Source: a virus. Taken from it: a stretch of 50,944 nt of DNA. The stretch spans positions 1 to 50,944 of the IMG/VR virus record IMGVR_UViG_3300024429_000009. One strand, written 5' to 3'. This document shows, in pieces, positions 5,449 through 14,200 of the stretch. The notes beneath the pieces were generated by a model. The model saw only the letters and a program-made list of their open reading frames with translations. It made no database searches and was not told the DNA's origin. A program made the translations under genes and the position numbers. Each line of letters opens with the position of its first letter. The stretch's first letter is position 1.

Positions 5449-7587
5449 CTAAGCTGTTATATCTACTTTACACATGATAATAGCCGAAATTCTTGCTAGA
5501 ACATTAGAAGTAAACTTGATGCGCTTCCAGCCTGCTCCGCTAATTCCTGTGATGACCAAATCCAATTCGTCTGCCTCATAAGCACCAATAGAGTCCCCAT
5601 AGTTGATTCCGTCGTTGGAAACATATACGTTAATTGTCGGTGAAGTTGAAGCCTCATAAATTCCAAAAGTAAGACTATGTGTATGATTGCTTACTGTATG
5701 AGTATGACTAGATACTGTGTGTTGATGGTTAGATACTGTATGAGTGTGAGCGGGTGTCGTATGCGTGTGATTAGGATGCGTGTGGTTTGGCGTTGAGTGT
5801 CTATGATTGGGATGCGTGTGGTTAGGGGTTGAGTGTGTATGGTTACTAAGGGTTACCGTGTGAGTGTGAGTATGACTAGCTAGACTTAATGTATCATAAT
5901 CTTGTATGAGCCATCCCTCTTGAAGCTCAACACCAACACCATGCGAAAGATAAGCCTGAAGTATTCGCCAAACGCTTGCATATCCGCCTGAATCAACTGA
6001 ACTTGTCGGAGTTGTAGCTCCACCACCACCGCTTGTACTCCCTCCACCTGATGGCGTCCCTTCATAGCCACTTGTGCTACCTCCCCCACTTGCTGAACCT
6101 TTCGCACCGCTTGTCGCTCCTCCGCCGCTTGGAGTAGTATGTCCTCCCCCTGACGGAGTAGTATGTCCTCCACCTGAAGGAGTTGTATGTCCTCCACCAC
6201 TTGGTACTGTAGTAGCATAAGCCCTGAACTCTTTAATTCTAAAAGACAATTTAACATTGACAATTGCGGTCATTTCTGAGACTATTTCAAAGTCCATTTC
6301 AAAGGACTTGGCAGCATCAAGCGATTCTTGGTCAGAAAATACATAAGTATTGCGTAGTTCGTGGTAATGCTTTGCATAAATACTTCCAGCTCTCAGCATA
6401 GGCGTCTCAATCGAATCTTTTCCAATGTGAGTATGAAGTATTCCTCCCAACCCCAGTCCAGCACCACTAGACAAATCAGCATCTCTGGACAACCCGGCAA
6501 TCCCAAATTCACTTATCATTCTTCTCTGAGCCAGGATTTGGTCTCCTACACTCTTTTTCACTTCACCCAACTCTAGCTGTACTTCTATTTTCCTCTCAGT
6601 CCCGACGTGAACAGACGTAGCCACATGAGGGTAATCATAATACGACCCTCCATCCTGGGACGTCAACCGAATCTTCCCTTGCGGCCAGAGCTTTTCATAG
6701 CACACTTCTAACTCTAGCACTCCACGTTTAATCGGATCTTTCGTCTTATTTAACCTATCTATTGCCCAGCGGGTAATGTCTCCTACCTGCCACTCGAAAA
6801 CCTCAAATCTGTTCACCCGCCAGTGATACGCCTTCCCCGCCGTCAATTCTATTCTCATATATCTGCCTGTCGTCGGTACGAAAGTAATTACCACATCAGC
6901 AGTCCCGAAATCCTCCACTGCGGCAAATACCTCAGTTTCTTCTCCTGTGAACGCTCCTGTCGAAGAGATTAAGACTTTGAACCTATCGGCATACGAGTAA
7001 TTCTTTTCCTTTGCAGAGTTTATAGAATCCACCCTTATTTTCCCGAGATAACTTTTCTCCTCTCCCAAATCAACCTGGATATAATCCTCCGCTTCTTGGT
7101 TTTCTCCACTATCCCACTCTGTTTCAGAATTGCCATTGGTCATGTTAGCAGGCGTTCCTGCGACCGGGTTTGTCGTGGGAGTTTTACCTGAAGCTAGATC
7201 ACTCCCGAATCCTGGGATGCACTCAGGCAATTGTAAGTTATCCCTGCGAATCCCAAACTTTTCTTGCGAGCTACCTTCTCCATCATCCTTAACCGTCAGC
7301 AAATAATTATCTCCGGAAGTCATCTGGCCCACTAAAACATCATACTCATTGATAATCGGATCAACTTCCTCATCAGGTTCAAAGAGTTTTACACCCTTAC
7401 CTATCCAATAACGCTTCGTAATAGTATTAGAGATAGGTTGGAAGTAGAATTCCTGCTCCTCATCTACTCCACATTTATAATTTTGAGCAATCTCCTTCAA
7501 ATCATTAAAGACAGATTTCGCCTTTTTCCTATTCCACGCTAACTCAACGCATGGATAGCCTGTATCTATAATCTTACTAGATGCCAT
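5449..7587 (-). CDS. Tail-tip/fibre protein with discoidin domain and HxH stalk
   Basis: The 712-residue protein has four visible parts. An N-terminal baseplate-like region (1-130) is followed by an F5/8 type C (discoidin) domain at about 140-266, seen in DYIQVDLGE, DRFKVLIS and GRYMRIEL. A second structural region (270-460) leads into a Gly/Ser/Thr linker with repeated PSGGGHTT. Residues about 571-638 hold eleven HxH motifs, and a small C-terminal domain follows. HxH stalks in T4-type fibres bind iron in trimeric needles, and discoidin domains bind glycans. This is the most distal tail gene and the likely receptor-binding protein. Its start overlaps the upstream stop (TAATG). Confidence 0.85.
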   Translation of the reverse strand: MASSKIIDTGYPCVELAWNRKKAKSVFNDLKEIAQNYKCGVDEEQEFYFQPISNTITKRYWIGKGVKLFEPDEEVDPIINEYDVLVGQMTSGDNYLLTVKDDGEGSSQEKFGIRRDNLQLPECIPGFGSDLASGKTPTTNPVAGTPANMTNGNSETEWDSGENQEAEDYIQVDLGEEKSYLGKIRVDSINSAKEKNYSYADRFKVLISSTGAFTGEETEVFAAVEDFGTADVVITFVPTTGRYMRIELTAGKAYHWRVNRFEVFEWQVGDITRWAIDRLNKTKDPIKRGVLELEVCYEKLWPQGKIRLTSQDGGSYYDYPHVATSVHVGTERKIEVQLELGEVKKSVGDQILAQRRMISEFGIAGLSRDADLSSGAGLGLGGILHTHIGKDSIETPMLRAGSIYAKHYHELRNTYVFSDQESLDAAKSFEMDFEIVSEMTAIVNVKLSFRIKEFRAYATTVPSGGGHTTPSGGGHTTPSGGGHTTPSGGGATSGAKGSASGGGSTSGYEGTPSGGGSTSGGGGATTPTSSVDSGGYASVWRILQAYLSHGVGVELQEGWLIQDYDTLSLASHTHTHTVTLSNHTHSTPNHTHPNHRHSTPNHTHPNHTHTTPAHTHTVSNHQHTVSSHTHTVSNHTHSLTFGIYEASTSPTINVYVSNDGINYGDSIGAYEADELDLVITGISGAGWKRIKFTSNVLARISAIIMCKVDITA
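5670..5875 (-). repeat. HxH-rich repeat segment of the tail fibre gene
   Basis: This stretch codes for about 68 residues in which HTH, HRH and HQH triplets alternate with short linkers such as TVSN, STPN and PN. Eleven overlapping or separate HxH motifs can be counted. On the plus strand it shows as repeated GTGTG/ATGCGTG-type runs. In known trimeric fibre tips, each pair or set of HxH motifs coordinates a metal ion. Confidence 0.85.
6015..6215 (-). repeat. Gly/Ser/Thr-rich linker repeats in the tail fibre gene
   Basis: The segment encodes tandem PSGGGHTT units (three near-identical copies) followed by looser GGGSTSG units. At DNA level the copies read as repeated blocks on the plus strand between 6115 and 6200. 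The linker separates the globular N-terminal half from the HxH stalk and is a likely site of copy-number variation. Confidence 0.8.
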
Positions 7588-9161
7588 TATGCAGCCTTCT
7601 TTACTTTAGTTTTGCCAATAATATAATTATCTAATATGTCCTCTGCTATTGCAGAAAGCTCAGTACCCACATACGTCTCCTTAATTGTCTGCCAATCAAT
7701 CTGTTCGGAGTAACCCCAACCAGCATAATTGAAAACAATCTGAGTCCCTACCACTTGCGGCAGTTTCGTTATATAACCCGTATACCACTTCGTCTCCCAC
7801 AGATATATCTCGCATTTGTAATTATACTCAAGACCCAAATCCTCTGACACAGCAAAACTAAACGGGCCGCAACCCCCATCTCTGAACCACTGAAAATCTA
7901 ATCCAGGTGGATCCACTAACGGAAAGTTCTTAGTCTTCGATGAAATTATCTTAACTAGGTTATCATCTCGGTCGTAGAATTTCAGCTCTACAATATACTT
8001 ATAAACTTGCGATATATGAATGGGAACAAAGCCGAGTTTCTTTGTCAAAAGTCCATAAACAATCGAGGTGTAGTCAGGAACAAAACCTAATTTGAGCAGC
8101 TCTGTCCCGTAAATAGTAGAACTATGAGAAGGCACTAAACCTAATTTTTTTAATAGCTCTCCATACGCAGTAGAAACGTGTCTAGGTACGAAACCCAGCT
8201 TCTTTATCAGGGGAGTAGCAGTTATAGTTGAAATATGACTAGGTACTACCCCTAACTTTAGTATCTTTTCGCCGTAAATTGTAGAGACCTGGGAAGGAAC
8301 GAAGCCTAGTTGCATAGTATAACTTAACCCATAAGGACCTAAAACAAACGATGGAACAAAGCCTAACTTCTTAGTTAAAGAACTTTCAACTACGGAAATG
8401 TGTGAAGGAACAAAGCCCAACTTTCTCGTCAAAGTTTCTGTATACGTTTCAGCAATTCGTGTCATAGTTACAAACGGTCTTACCAACTTCAACGGAGCTC
8501 CCCGATAAACTGGATTATTAGCAGGTGTCCCGTGATTTCCCTGCCCACTTATATCTATAACTACATTAGCTCCCGCTGCAACCTGTCCATCTGCCTTCTC
8601 ATTCATCAACCAACGCCCTATAAGACCATTTACTATATTGTCTGCGCCTTGGGCATAATATATAATTGTTATCTCAGCAAATGTCAGCTCACGATTATAG
8701 ACACGAACCTCCTCTATTCTACCGTGCCACGGATTTACTCCTTCTCCATTCCAAGGTATCTGTCCGATATCAAACCAATCTAGACCTGAAAGGTCATTAG
8801 CAAAAGTTGAATCGTTTCCTTGGTCTGCAAGGTCAATATAAAAATGATTTATATGTCCAGCAGCGTCAACAAGAATAGCAAAAAGATGGCGGGCAGAATT
8901 ATTAGTAAAAACTGCTGAATCAACAACGTTCTCCCCCACAGCAGTGTTAGTTCTTGCATGAAGTTTTTGGTCACCATTACTGAAGTCGATTGCTGAATAA
9001 CTGTGCGCAGCATTAGCCGCTGCAAAAATGTCTCGGTTAGCAGCCCATGCCGATAATTGACCTCTACCAATAATCGTATGTGCACCACCAAAGACACTGC
9101 CTGAAGTAACACCATTAGCACTTACACGGTGGCTACTTCCAGTAACAAATTGTAATGCCAT
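7587..9161 (-). CDS. Tail protein with LamG-like domain and eight 18-19-residue repeats
   Basis: The 524-residue protein begins with a laminin-G/concanavalin-like beta-sandwich (about 1-225; hallmark WHGRIEEVRVYNREL near 145-159). Residues 247-392 consist of eight tandem units spaced 18 or 19 residues apart, each built on KLGFVPSH.STIYG. A C-terminal domain (390-524) rich in aromatic residues and strands follows and resembles a baseplate or tail-tip part. LamG-like domains in tail proteins usually bind glycans. It lies between the distal-tail proteins and the HxH fibre gene and overlaps the latter by one base. The repeat is not one I recognise. Confidence 0.82.
   Translation of the reverse strand: MALQFVTGSSHRVSANGVTSGSVFGGAHTIIGRGQLSAWAANRDIFAAANAAHSYSAIDFSNGDQKLHARTNTAVGENVVDSAVFTNNSARHLFAILVDAAGHINHFYIDLADQGNDSTFANDLSGLDWFDIGQIPWNGEGVNPWHGRIEEVRVYNRELTFAEITIIYYAQGADNIVNGLIGRWLMNEKADGQVAAGANVVIDISGQGNHGTPANNPVYRGAPLKLVRPFVTMTRIAETYTETLTRKLGFVPSHISVVESSLTKKLGFVPSFVLGPYGLSYTMQLGFVPSQVSTIYGEKILKLGVVPSHISTITATPLIKKLGFVPRHVSTAYGELLKKLGLVPSHSSTIYGTELLKLGFVPDYTSIVYGLLTKKLGFVPIHISQVYKYIVELKFYDRDDNLVKIISSKTKNFPLVDPPGLDFQWFRDGGCGPFSFAVSEDLGLEYNYKCEIYLWETKWYTGYITKLPQVVGTQIVFNYAGWGYSEQIDWQTIKETYVGTELSAIAEDILDNYIIGKTKVKKAA
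7985..8423 (-). repeat. Tandem KLGFVP repeat array in a tail gene
   Basis: Eight units begin at residues 247, 265, 284, 302, 321, 339, 357 and 375, giving a period of 54 or 57 bases. The plus strand shows recurring GGAACAAAGCC-like blocks. Units differ at many third positions, so the array is old, yet the LGFVP core is nearly constant (variants LGVVP and LGLVP). Confidence 0.9.
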
Positions 9162-9170
9162 TTAATTATC

Positions 9171-9668
9171 CTAGGTTACAGGTATTCTGATACACAAATT
9201 TGTTACGTAATAATCACCATTAACTATACTTCCATTATCTATCGCTATTCTACTCAGCATAATCCTTAACAAGTCCCCTGCCGTGAGATTACTTGCTGGC
9301 ATACTCCACGCGACCTCATCAAGCTCATCTTGCTGTGCATCAGTTACGTAATCTCCGCTATCTTCGGTAGAATAAGCACTATCCCAATTTTCGCCTTTAG
9401 CTCTTGATGAGTAGGAGAACCTAAACTGAATTTCATTACCATCGGCAGTCTTTGCGAACCCCTCAACATAAAAATAAATCGTGCCGGCAGCATCAAGATT
9501 AGCAGGAACTCTAAAAGCAGGCTGTAATACGATAAATTCCTCAGTCGTTTTATGGAAGGCGTGTCCTGACATCTCTCCATTTGTACCCACGACTGTTTCT
9601 AAAGGGGCAGGGTTCGCTGGAGGATAATTCCAGCTTCCTGCAGGTATATTAAATTCTACATAAGCCAT
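9171..9668 (-). CDS. Putative virion beta-sandwich protein
   Basis: The 165-residue protein has strand-rich sequence with phrases such as IYFYVEGFAKTADGNEIQF and GDYYVTNLCIRI, typical of small carbohydrate-binding or decoration beta-sandwiches in tails. No named family is recognised. An upstream TTG at 9677 is possible, but GGGAG lies nine bases before the ATG at 9668 and would touch the TTG, so the ATG is preferred. It sits in the tail-tip cluster and is probably virion-associated. Confidence 0.7.
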   Translation of the reverse strand: MAYVEFNIPAGSWNYPPANPAPLETVVGTNGEMSGHAFHKTTEEFIVLQPAFRVPANLDAAGTIYFYVEGFAKTADGNEIQFRFSYSSRAKGENWDSAYSTEDSGDYVTDAQQDELDEVAWSMPASNLTAGDLLRIMLSRIAIDNGSIVNGDYYVTNLCIRIPVT

Positions 9669-9687
9669 TTTTTTCAACTCCCTAAAA

Positions 9688-10098
9688 TTATGTCGTTTCC
9701 TTAGCTTCTAACTTGAAAGTCAGGTCATACTTTTCTCCTTCACCCAGGACTATAGGGTCAACCACTACTCGCACCATCAGGTCACCACTGGCATATTCAG
9801 TATTCGATTTTGTAACACAATACTCCTTAATCGTATCGTTTGTCAGTGGGATACTGTGAACTTCAGCATAGGTAAATTCATGATTCCAGACACCTTTATA
9901 AGATGCCTCATATGTGGGGGCCACGGTTGTATAAAAAGCATTTCCTATTAACGTATGCTGCGTTGCATCCGCTGCCGTGTTATCATCTCCCACTCCCATC
10001 GCCAACCAAGTGGCCGGATCGGGAGTATCAACATCACCTATCGCCTTCACTGATTTTTCTAAAAAATCATTCAGAATTTTTGAGCTTGTTACTGCCAT
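9688..10098 (-). CDS. Putative tail fibre-associated protein
   Basis: The 136-residue protein starts with an Asn/Asp-rich helical segment (MAVTSSKILNDFLEK), then TWLAMGVGDDNTAADATQHTL and a beta-rich C-terminus. The phrase W.A.G.GD...A....T.L is seen in small tail-fibre or tail-collar-like phage proteins near distal tail genes. The function is not established. The gene follows the Dit-like region and precedes the LamG protein. Confidence 0.65.
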   Translation of the reverse strand: MAVTSSKILNDFLEKSVKAIGDVDTPDPATWLAMGVGDDNTAADATQHTLIGNAFYTTVAPTYEASYKGVWNHEFTYAEVHSIPLTNDTIKEYCVTKSNTEYASGDLMVRVVVDPIVLGEGEKYDLTFKLEAKETT

Positions 10099-10134
10099 GC
10101 TTTTTCGCCTCCAATTTCTCTAATTTTCCTTCTT

Positions 10135-10305
10135 TTAATTTTTTGCTTTTTTCGTCACAAACCCATTACCAAAACAGTTTTTACAACCCAAACCTTTACA
10201 CCCAGGACATAAAATATAACCTTCTACTTTTCCTTTTTCCAATCTCTTTCTTATGTCCATAACCCAATCTAACTTCTCCAATCCTTTATAATTTTCAACT
10301 ACCAT
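10135..10305 (-). CDS. Small zinc-ribbon-like protein, 56 residues
   Basis: ATG at 10305 preceded by GGGAGGCG opens a 56-residue frame. Its C-terminal half has CPGCKGLGCKNC, a CxxC-x4-CxxC motif like a DnaJ-type or rubredoxin-like metal knuckle. The start overlaps the end of the upstream small gene by 11 bases. It is located between the Dit-like gene and the fibre genes. The role is unknown. Confidence 0.65.
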   Translation of the reverse strand: MVVENYKGLEKLDWVMDIRKRLEKGKVEGYILCPGCKGLGCKNCFGNGFVTKKAKN

Positions 10306-10450
10306 TCTTCTTCGCCTCCCTTCTTTCTATTAACGCCTCTATCAATTCCTCTAAATTCATTCCCTTGACATCGAGTCGTTTAATAATACCCTTCTTGTCG
10401 TACCAAATTCCCAACACCATCTGCTTTACTCCACCCGTACCCTTAGCCAC
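10295..10450 (-). CDS. Small hypothetical tail-region protein, 51 residues
   Basis: A GTG at 10450 with AGGAGG seven bases upstream opens a 51-residue frame that ends inside the start of the next small gene. The protein has a short beta part (VLGIWYDKKGIIKRLDV) and a charged C-terminal helix. No family is recognised. Its ribosome binding site and coupling to the zinc-ribbon gene support it as real. Confidence 0.6.
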   Translation of the reverse strand: MAKGTGGVKQMVLGIWYDKKGIIKRLDVKGMNLEELIEALIERREAKKNGS

Positions 10451-10462
10451 AATTCTACCCTC

Positions 10463-11233
10463 CTATAAATATCGTTTTCTAAACACAAAAACTAACTGGC
10501 TCGTCCCGGCCGTCCCCGTAATGGTAATAGTGATTGAGTTATCTCCACTCTGTAACTCTATAAACGCTCCTGAAAAGTGAGCAATATCATCTACCGTATT
10601 CAATTTACAGGTAGCATTTTGACAATCTATCACTACCGCATCGCCTGAACTTAAATTACTGGCTGGCTCATACTCAAAATACTTATCGCTATCAGTAGTA
10701 TTCTGAATCTTTATTTTCGAGATGTCCGCACCTGCGCCAGCAGTAAAAGTAATTATGGGGCTAATCTCTACATCTCCGCCATTAGCAACTATGTAAGGAG
10801 TCCCTGAGACAACAGGGTCTTCTGTATCAGTGGTCTCATCCTTGTAGTAGCGGAATCCCTCAACACAGATAAATTCAATTTCTACTTCAGCTACCGTGAG
10901 CATCCCGAGATAACCGAAATCAAAGCTTCTGCATTCTATATTATAAAATTCATCGGCATTTTGAGTCCCGTAAAGTCTCAAATTCTTTGCATAACAGGCT
11001 TTTTTTATCAATTTGAGTTCGGTCTCCATCAGAGCCTGGCTTGCCTTTTTGAAGATTCCGTGGACTATCAGCATCCGAGAGGCTATTTTCTCATCACTTA
11101 CGATTACCCCACCGTGGGCGTGGACCCTCTCCTCTGTGGATATGCGGACAGAATGGGGCTCATCAATCAGTTCTACCCCAGAGGGAAAAGTATACTGAAT
11201 TACATTTCCGCTATTTTTAAGAATTACAGACAT
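10463..11233 (-). CDS. Distal tail (Dit-like) protein
   Basis: The 256-residue protein follows the tape measure gene, where siphovirus Dit genes lie. Its N-terminal half has the Dit beta-layout (VRISTEERVHAHGGVIVSDEK, MLIVHGIFK) followed by the typical LIKKACY helix. The C-terminal half (about 140-256) is a beta-sandwich with GGDVEISPIITF, similar to galectin-like additions on Dit. It would form the hub at the tail end to which fibres attach. The ATG at 11233 overlaps the tape measure stop as TGATG; a TTG three bases earlier is less likely. Confidence 0.78.
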   Translation of the reverse strand: MSVILKNSGNVIQYTFPSGVELIDEPHSVRISTEERVHAHGGVIVSDEKIASRMLIVHGIFKKASQALMETELKLIKKACYAKNLRLYGTQNADEFYNIECRSFDFGYLGMLTVAEVEIEFICVEGFRYYKDETTDTEDPVVSGTPYIVANGGDVEISPIITFTAGAGADISKIKIQNTTDSDKYFEYEPASNLSSGDAVVIDCQNATCKLNTVDDIAHFSGAFIELQSGDNSITITITGTAGTSQLVFVFRKRYL

Positions 11234-14200
11234 CAAAAACCCCTCGACTTTTTCTCTATGGTCTTAACCATAGTCGTCTCTACTAAATCTACTAATTCCT
11301 CAACATCTGCTTTTGTATTTAAGTTTTGCACCCGCATTATTACTGCTCCTCGCTGGAAAGTTACGTTTCCACCTAGTCCTCCCCTGCCTGCTCTCCATTC
11401 CTCAGCCTGGGGAGCAGTAAGGATTGCTTCCTTCCTGTGAACTAAAACAGGCATAGTCCGGGGAATGTTGGGAATACCTATCTGGGCAGTGGGGAGTTTG
11501 GGAATTGTTATTTTAGGGAAGTCCGCTATATTCCATCCCACAGGTATGTTGATTTTAGGAATTGTTATCTCAGGGAAGGGCGGTATGTCCCAACCTATCT
11601 CAATTTTCTCTGGTAGCTTGTTTATCTCTTTGCCCCATTCTTCGATTCCTATCCTTACTTCCTCAAACTCCTCTACCAATTTCTGGGCGTTTCTTCTTCC
11701 TGCCTCGCCCCAATCCTCAATTGCATCTCTCGCTTCCTCGAATCCCTCCACTAATTTCTGGGCATTTCTTCTTCCAGCGTCGCCCCAATCTTCAATCCCG
11801 TACCTTGCATCGTCAGTCGAGTCCTCCATAAGCTTCATCTCTCTCCCAGTTCTTTTAAGAGCATCCCTTATGATATCCGCTGATTTTTCCCCTTCTTTCC
11901 CATATTTTTTCCACCAAGGTATCGAGTCCCTCAGAGCGTCCTTAGCCTCTTCTATTCTCTCTATCATTTCCTCTTCAGTGTAGAGTAACTTCCCAAGATC
12001 GTGCATCGCCTCTTTCCTGAGCTTTTCAGCTTCCTTGAATTTGCCCTGCTCCGCCAAAGCGGCCGCCATCATCAGCTTTATCTCTATCTCAATGAGCTTA
12101 ATCTTCTTGTCTATCATTTCAGCTTCTTTTTTGTAAGCCTCCTCGATAGCTTCAAGCGTACTAATCTTGGCGTCCTTCTCCCTTTCTGCTGTTTCCTCGG
12201 CAGTCTCGGCTATCTCCTCAAGCGTACCCTGCTCCAGCTTCAGCCTGGTTTCGGCTGATAGTGCCAGAAGCTCATCCAGGCTCATTTCTCTCAGAACCCG
12301 ATAGTCATAGTAATTATCAAGTTCCTTTATCAGTTTGTCCCGTGTATTAAGTGCGAGGTCTTCCTGGCTTTGTTGAAGGTTACGTATAGCCCTTTCCGCA
12401 TCGTTGATGCTACCAGTGAGTGACGCACCGACATCCTTAAAGGCTTCACCCAATATTTCTGTAGTATGGGATATATCTCCAAGTGCTGCTTCCAATTCTC
12501 TAGCTCTCTCAGCAGAACCGTCCAACCATGCCACCATCTTATCCCAAAGCGAGACAACCAGAGCCGCTAATCCCAGAAGGACAGCCCCCACTGCATCCCC
12601 CATTGCTGCCGCCTGTATGGCCAGATTCAAAAGAGCATCCGCCACGACTGTCTGGAGCTTCTTGGCAAAGTCAAGGAATGCCTCCTCCATTGTCTTTACT
12701 CCCCTGATGATGTCGACAAAGGAAGAAAAGGCTGTTCTTGCTATGCTTTCAAATGCACCTGCCCATTCTTCAGCGGCTATTTCTGCAAAAGTCTTAACAG
12801 CTTTTTTAGCTTTATCTGTAGCATCTTTCGCAGCATCTGCAACTTCTTTCCAGCCTTCCTTTATAGCCAAAAGACCTTTCTTCTGTTTACCCCAGAATAA
12901 AGTTACCGCATCTACCATTTCAATCTGACTATCAATTATATCCTCTGTTGAGTCTTCAATCCCTCTTGCAGTATCATCCCAGCCTTCTTTCATAGCAAGC
13001 AGGCCGTCCGTTGTAATCCCTACTATTCCTGGGACTTCTTTTTCCACTACTTTCCTAGTAATTTTATAAGCATTGCCAAACCCTAATACGCCATCTACAA
13101 ACTTATCGTATATAGGAGTGAGCTTACTTTCAGCCAAATATGCAGTAGAAACTATCTTTCCGCTTTCCGTATCTATACCTTTTCTAGTATCTTTCCAGCT
13201 CTCCTTGACAGCTAAAGCACCTTTTTTGAACTTACCCCAGAATAAAGTAACTGCGTCAACCATTCCTACAATAGCTTCAACTATATCGTCTGCTGAATCT
13301 TCAATGCTTGTAGCTGTTTCAGCCCAGCTTTCCTTCATTGCCAATAAGCCTTGCTTAACATCCTTACTCATATCTTTTGTTTCTTTTTTTATTCCCTTAC
13401 CAACAACCTTATAAGCCTTTCCAACCCCAACTATACCGTCTACGAATTTATCATAAATAGGTGCAAGTTTGCTTTCTGCAAGATACATAGTAGAGACCAT
13501 TTCGCCAGTGGCTTTATTAACACCTCTCGAAGTATCATCCCAAGCTTCCTTTACTGCCAATGCGCCCTTCTCAAATTGACCCCAAAATACATAAACGGGA
13601 AGCATAATAACTTTCCCTATCTCTTTGAGTTTGACTATTACAAGATCAAGAGCATCGTTTACTTTACCTATCCCTTTTTGTAATGCATCAAATGTCGTAA
13701 TATATTTTTCTGTTGCAGTCGTCATACCATCTATTGCCTTGCCAGCTCCTTCAGCCCCCTCTTCTATAGCCTTAAAAACGGGTTCTACTAATTCTGGCAG
13801 CGGCTCAAAGTATACCTTGACGCCCTCAGTCATCTTCTTCAGATTCAACTCGGCAATCTTGGGCATCTCTTCCCACTTGGCCTCCAAGCCATCAAATAGC
13901 GGAGTCCAGTCGGGCCGCTCGATTTTTTTGAACCAGTTTTTCGGGTTCATTTTCTGGCCAAGCCAGCCTAGTTGTGCAACAATATTAGTCCCGAAGTTCT
14001 TGAGCCCTGTGGACACTGCGCTAAACATATTCTTCCAGACATTTATGAAGTTCTTGCCGAGCCAACTTCCCCAGCCTTTAATAAACTCCCATACCCACTT
14101 AAATATCGTTATTAAATTATCGAAGGCGTTCTTGGCTATTTTGGGTAAGCCTTCAAATATCGTCTTCCAAATTTTACCCCAATTATCCTTCAGCCAGACA

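Noticed and set aside
5670-6215. Diversity-generating variable region
   Set aside because: The repeats are low-complexity fibre segments; no reverse transcriptase gene or template repeat is seen in the window.
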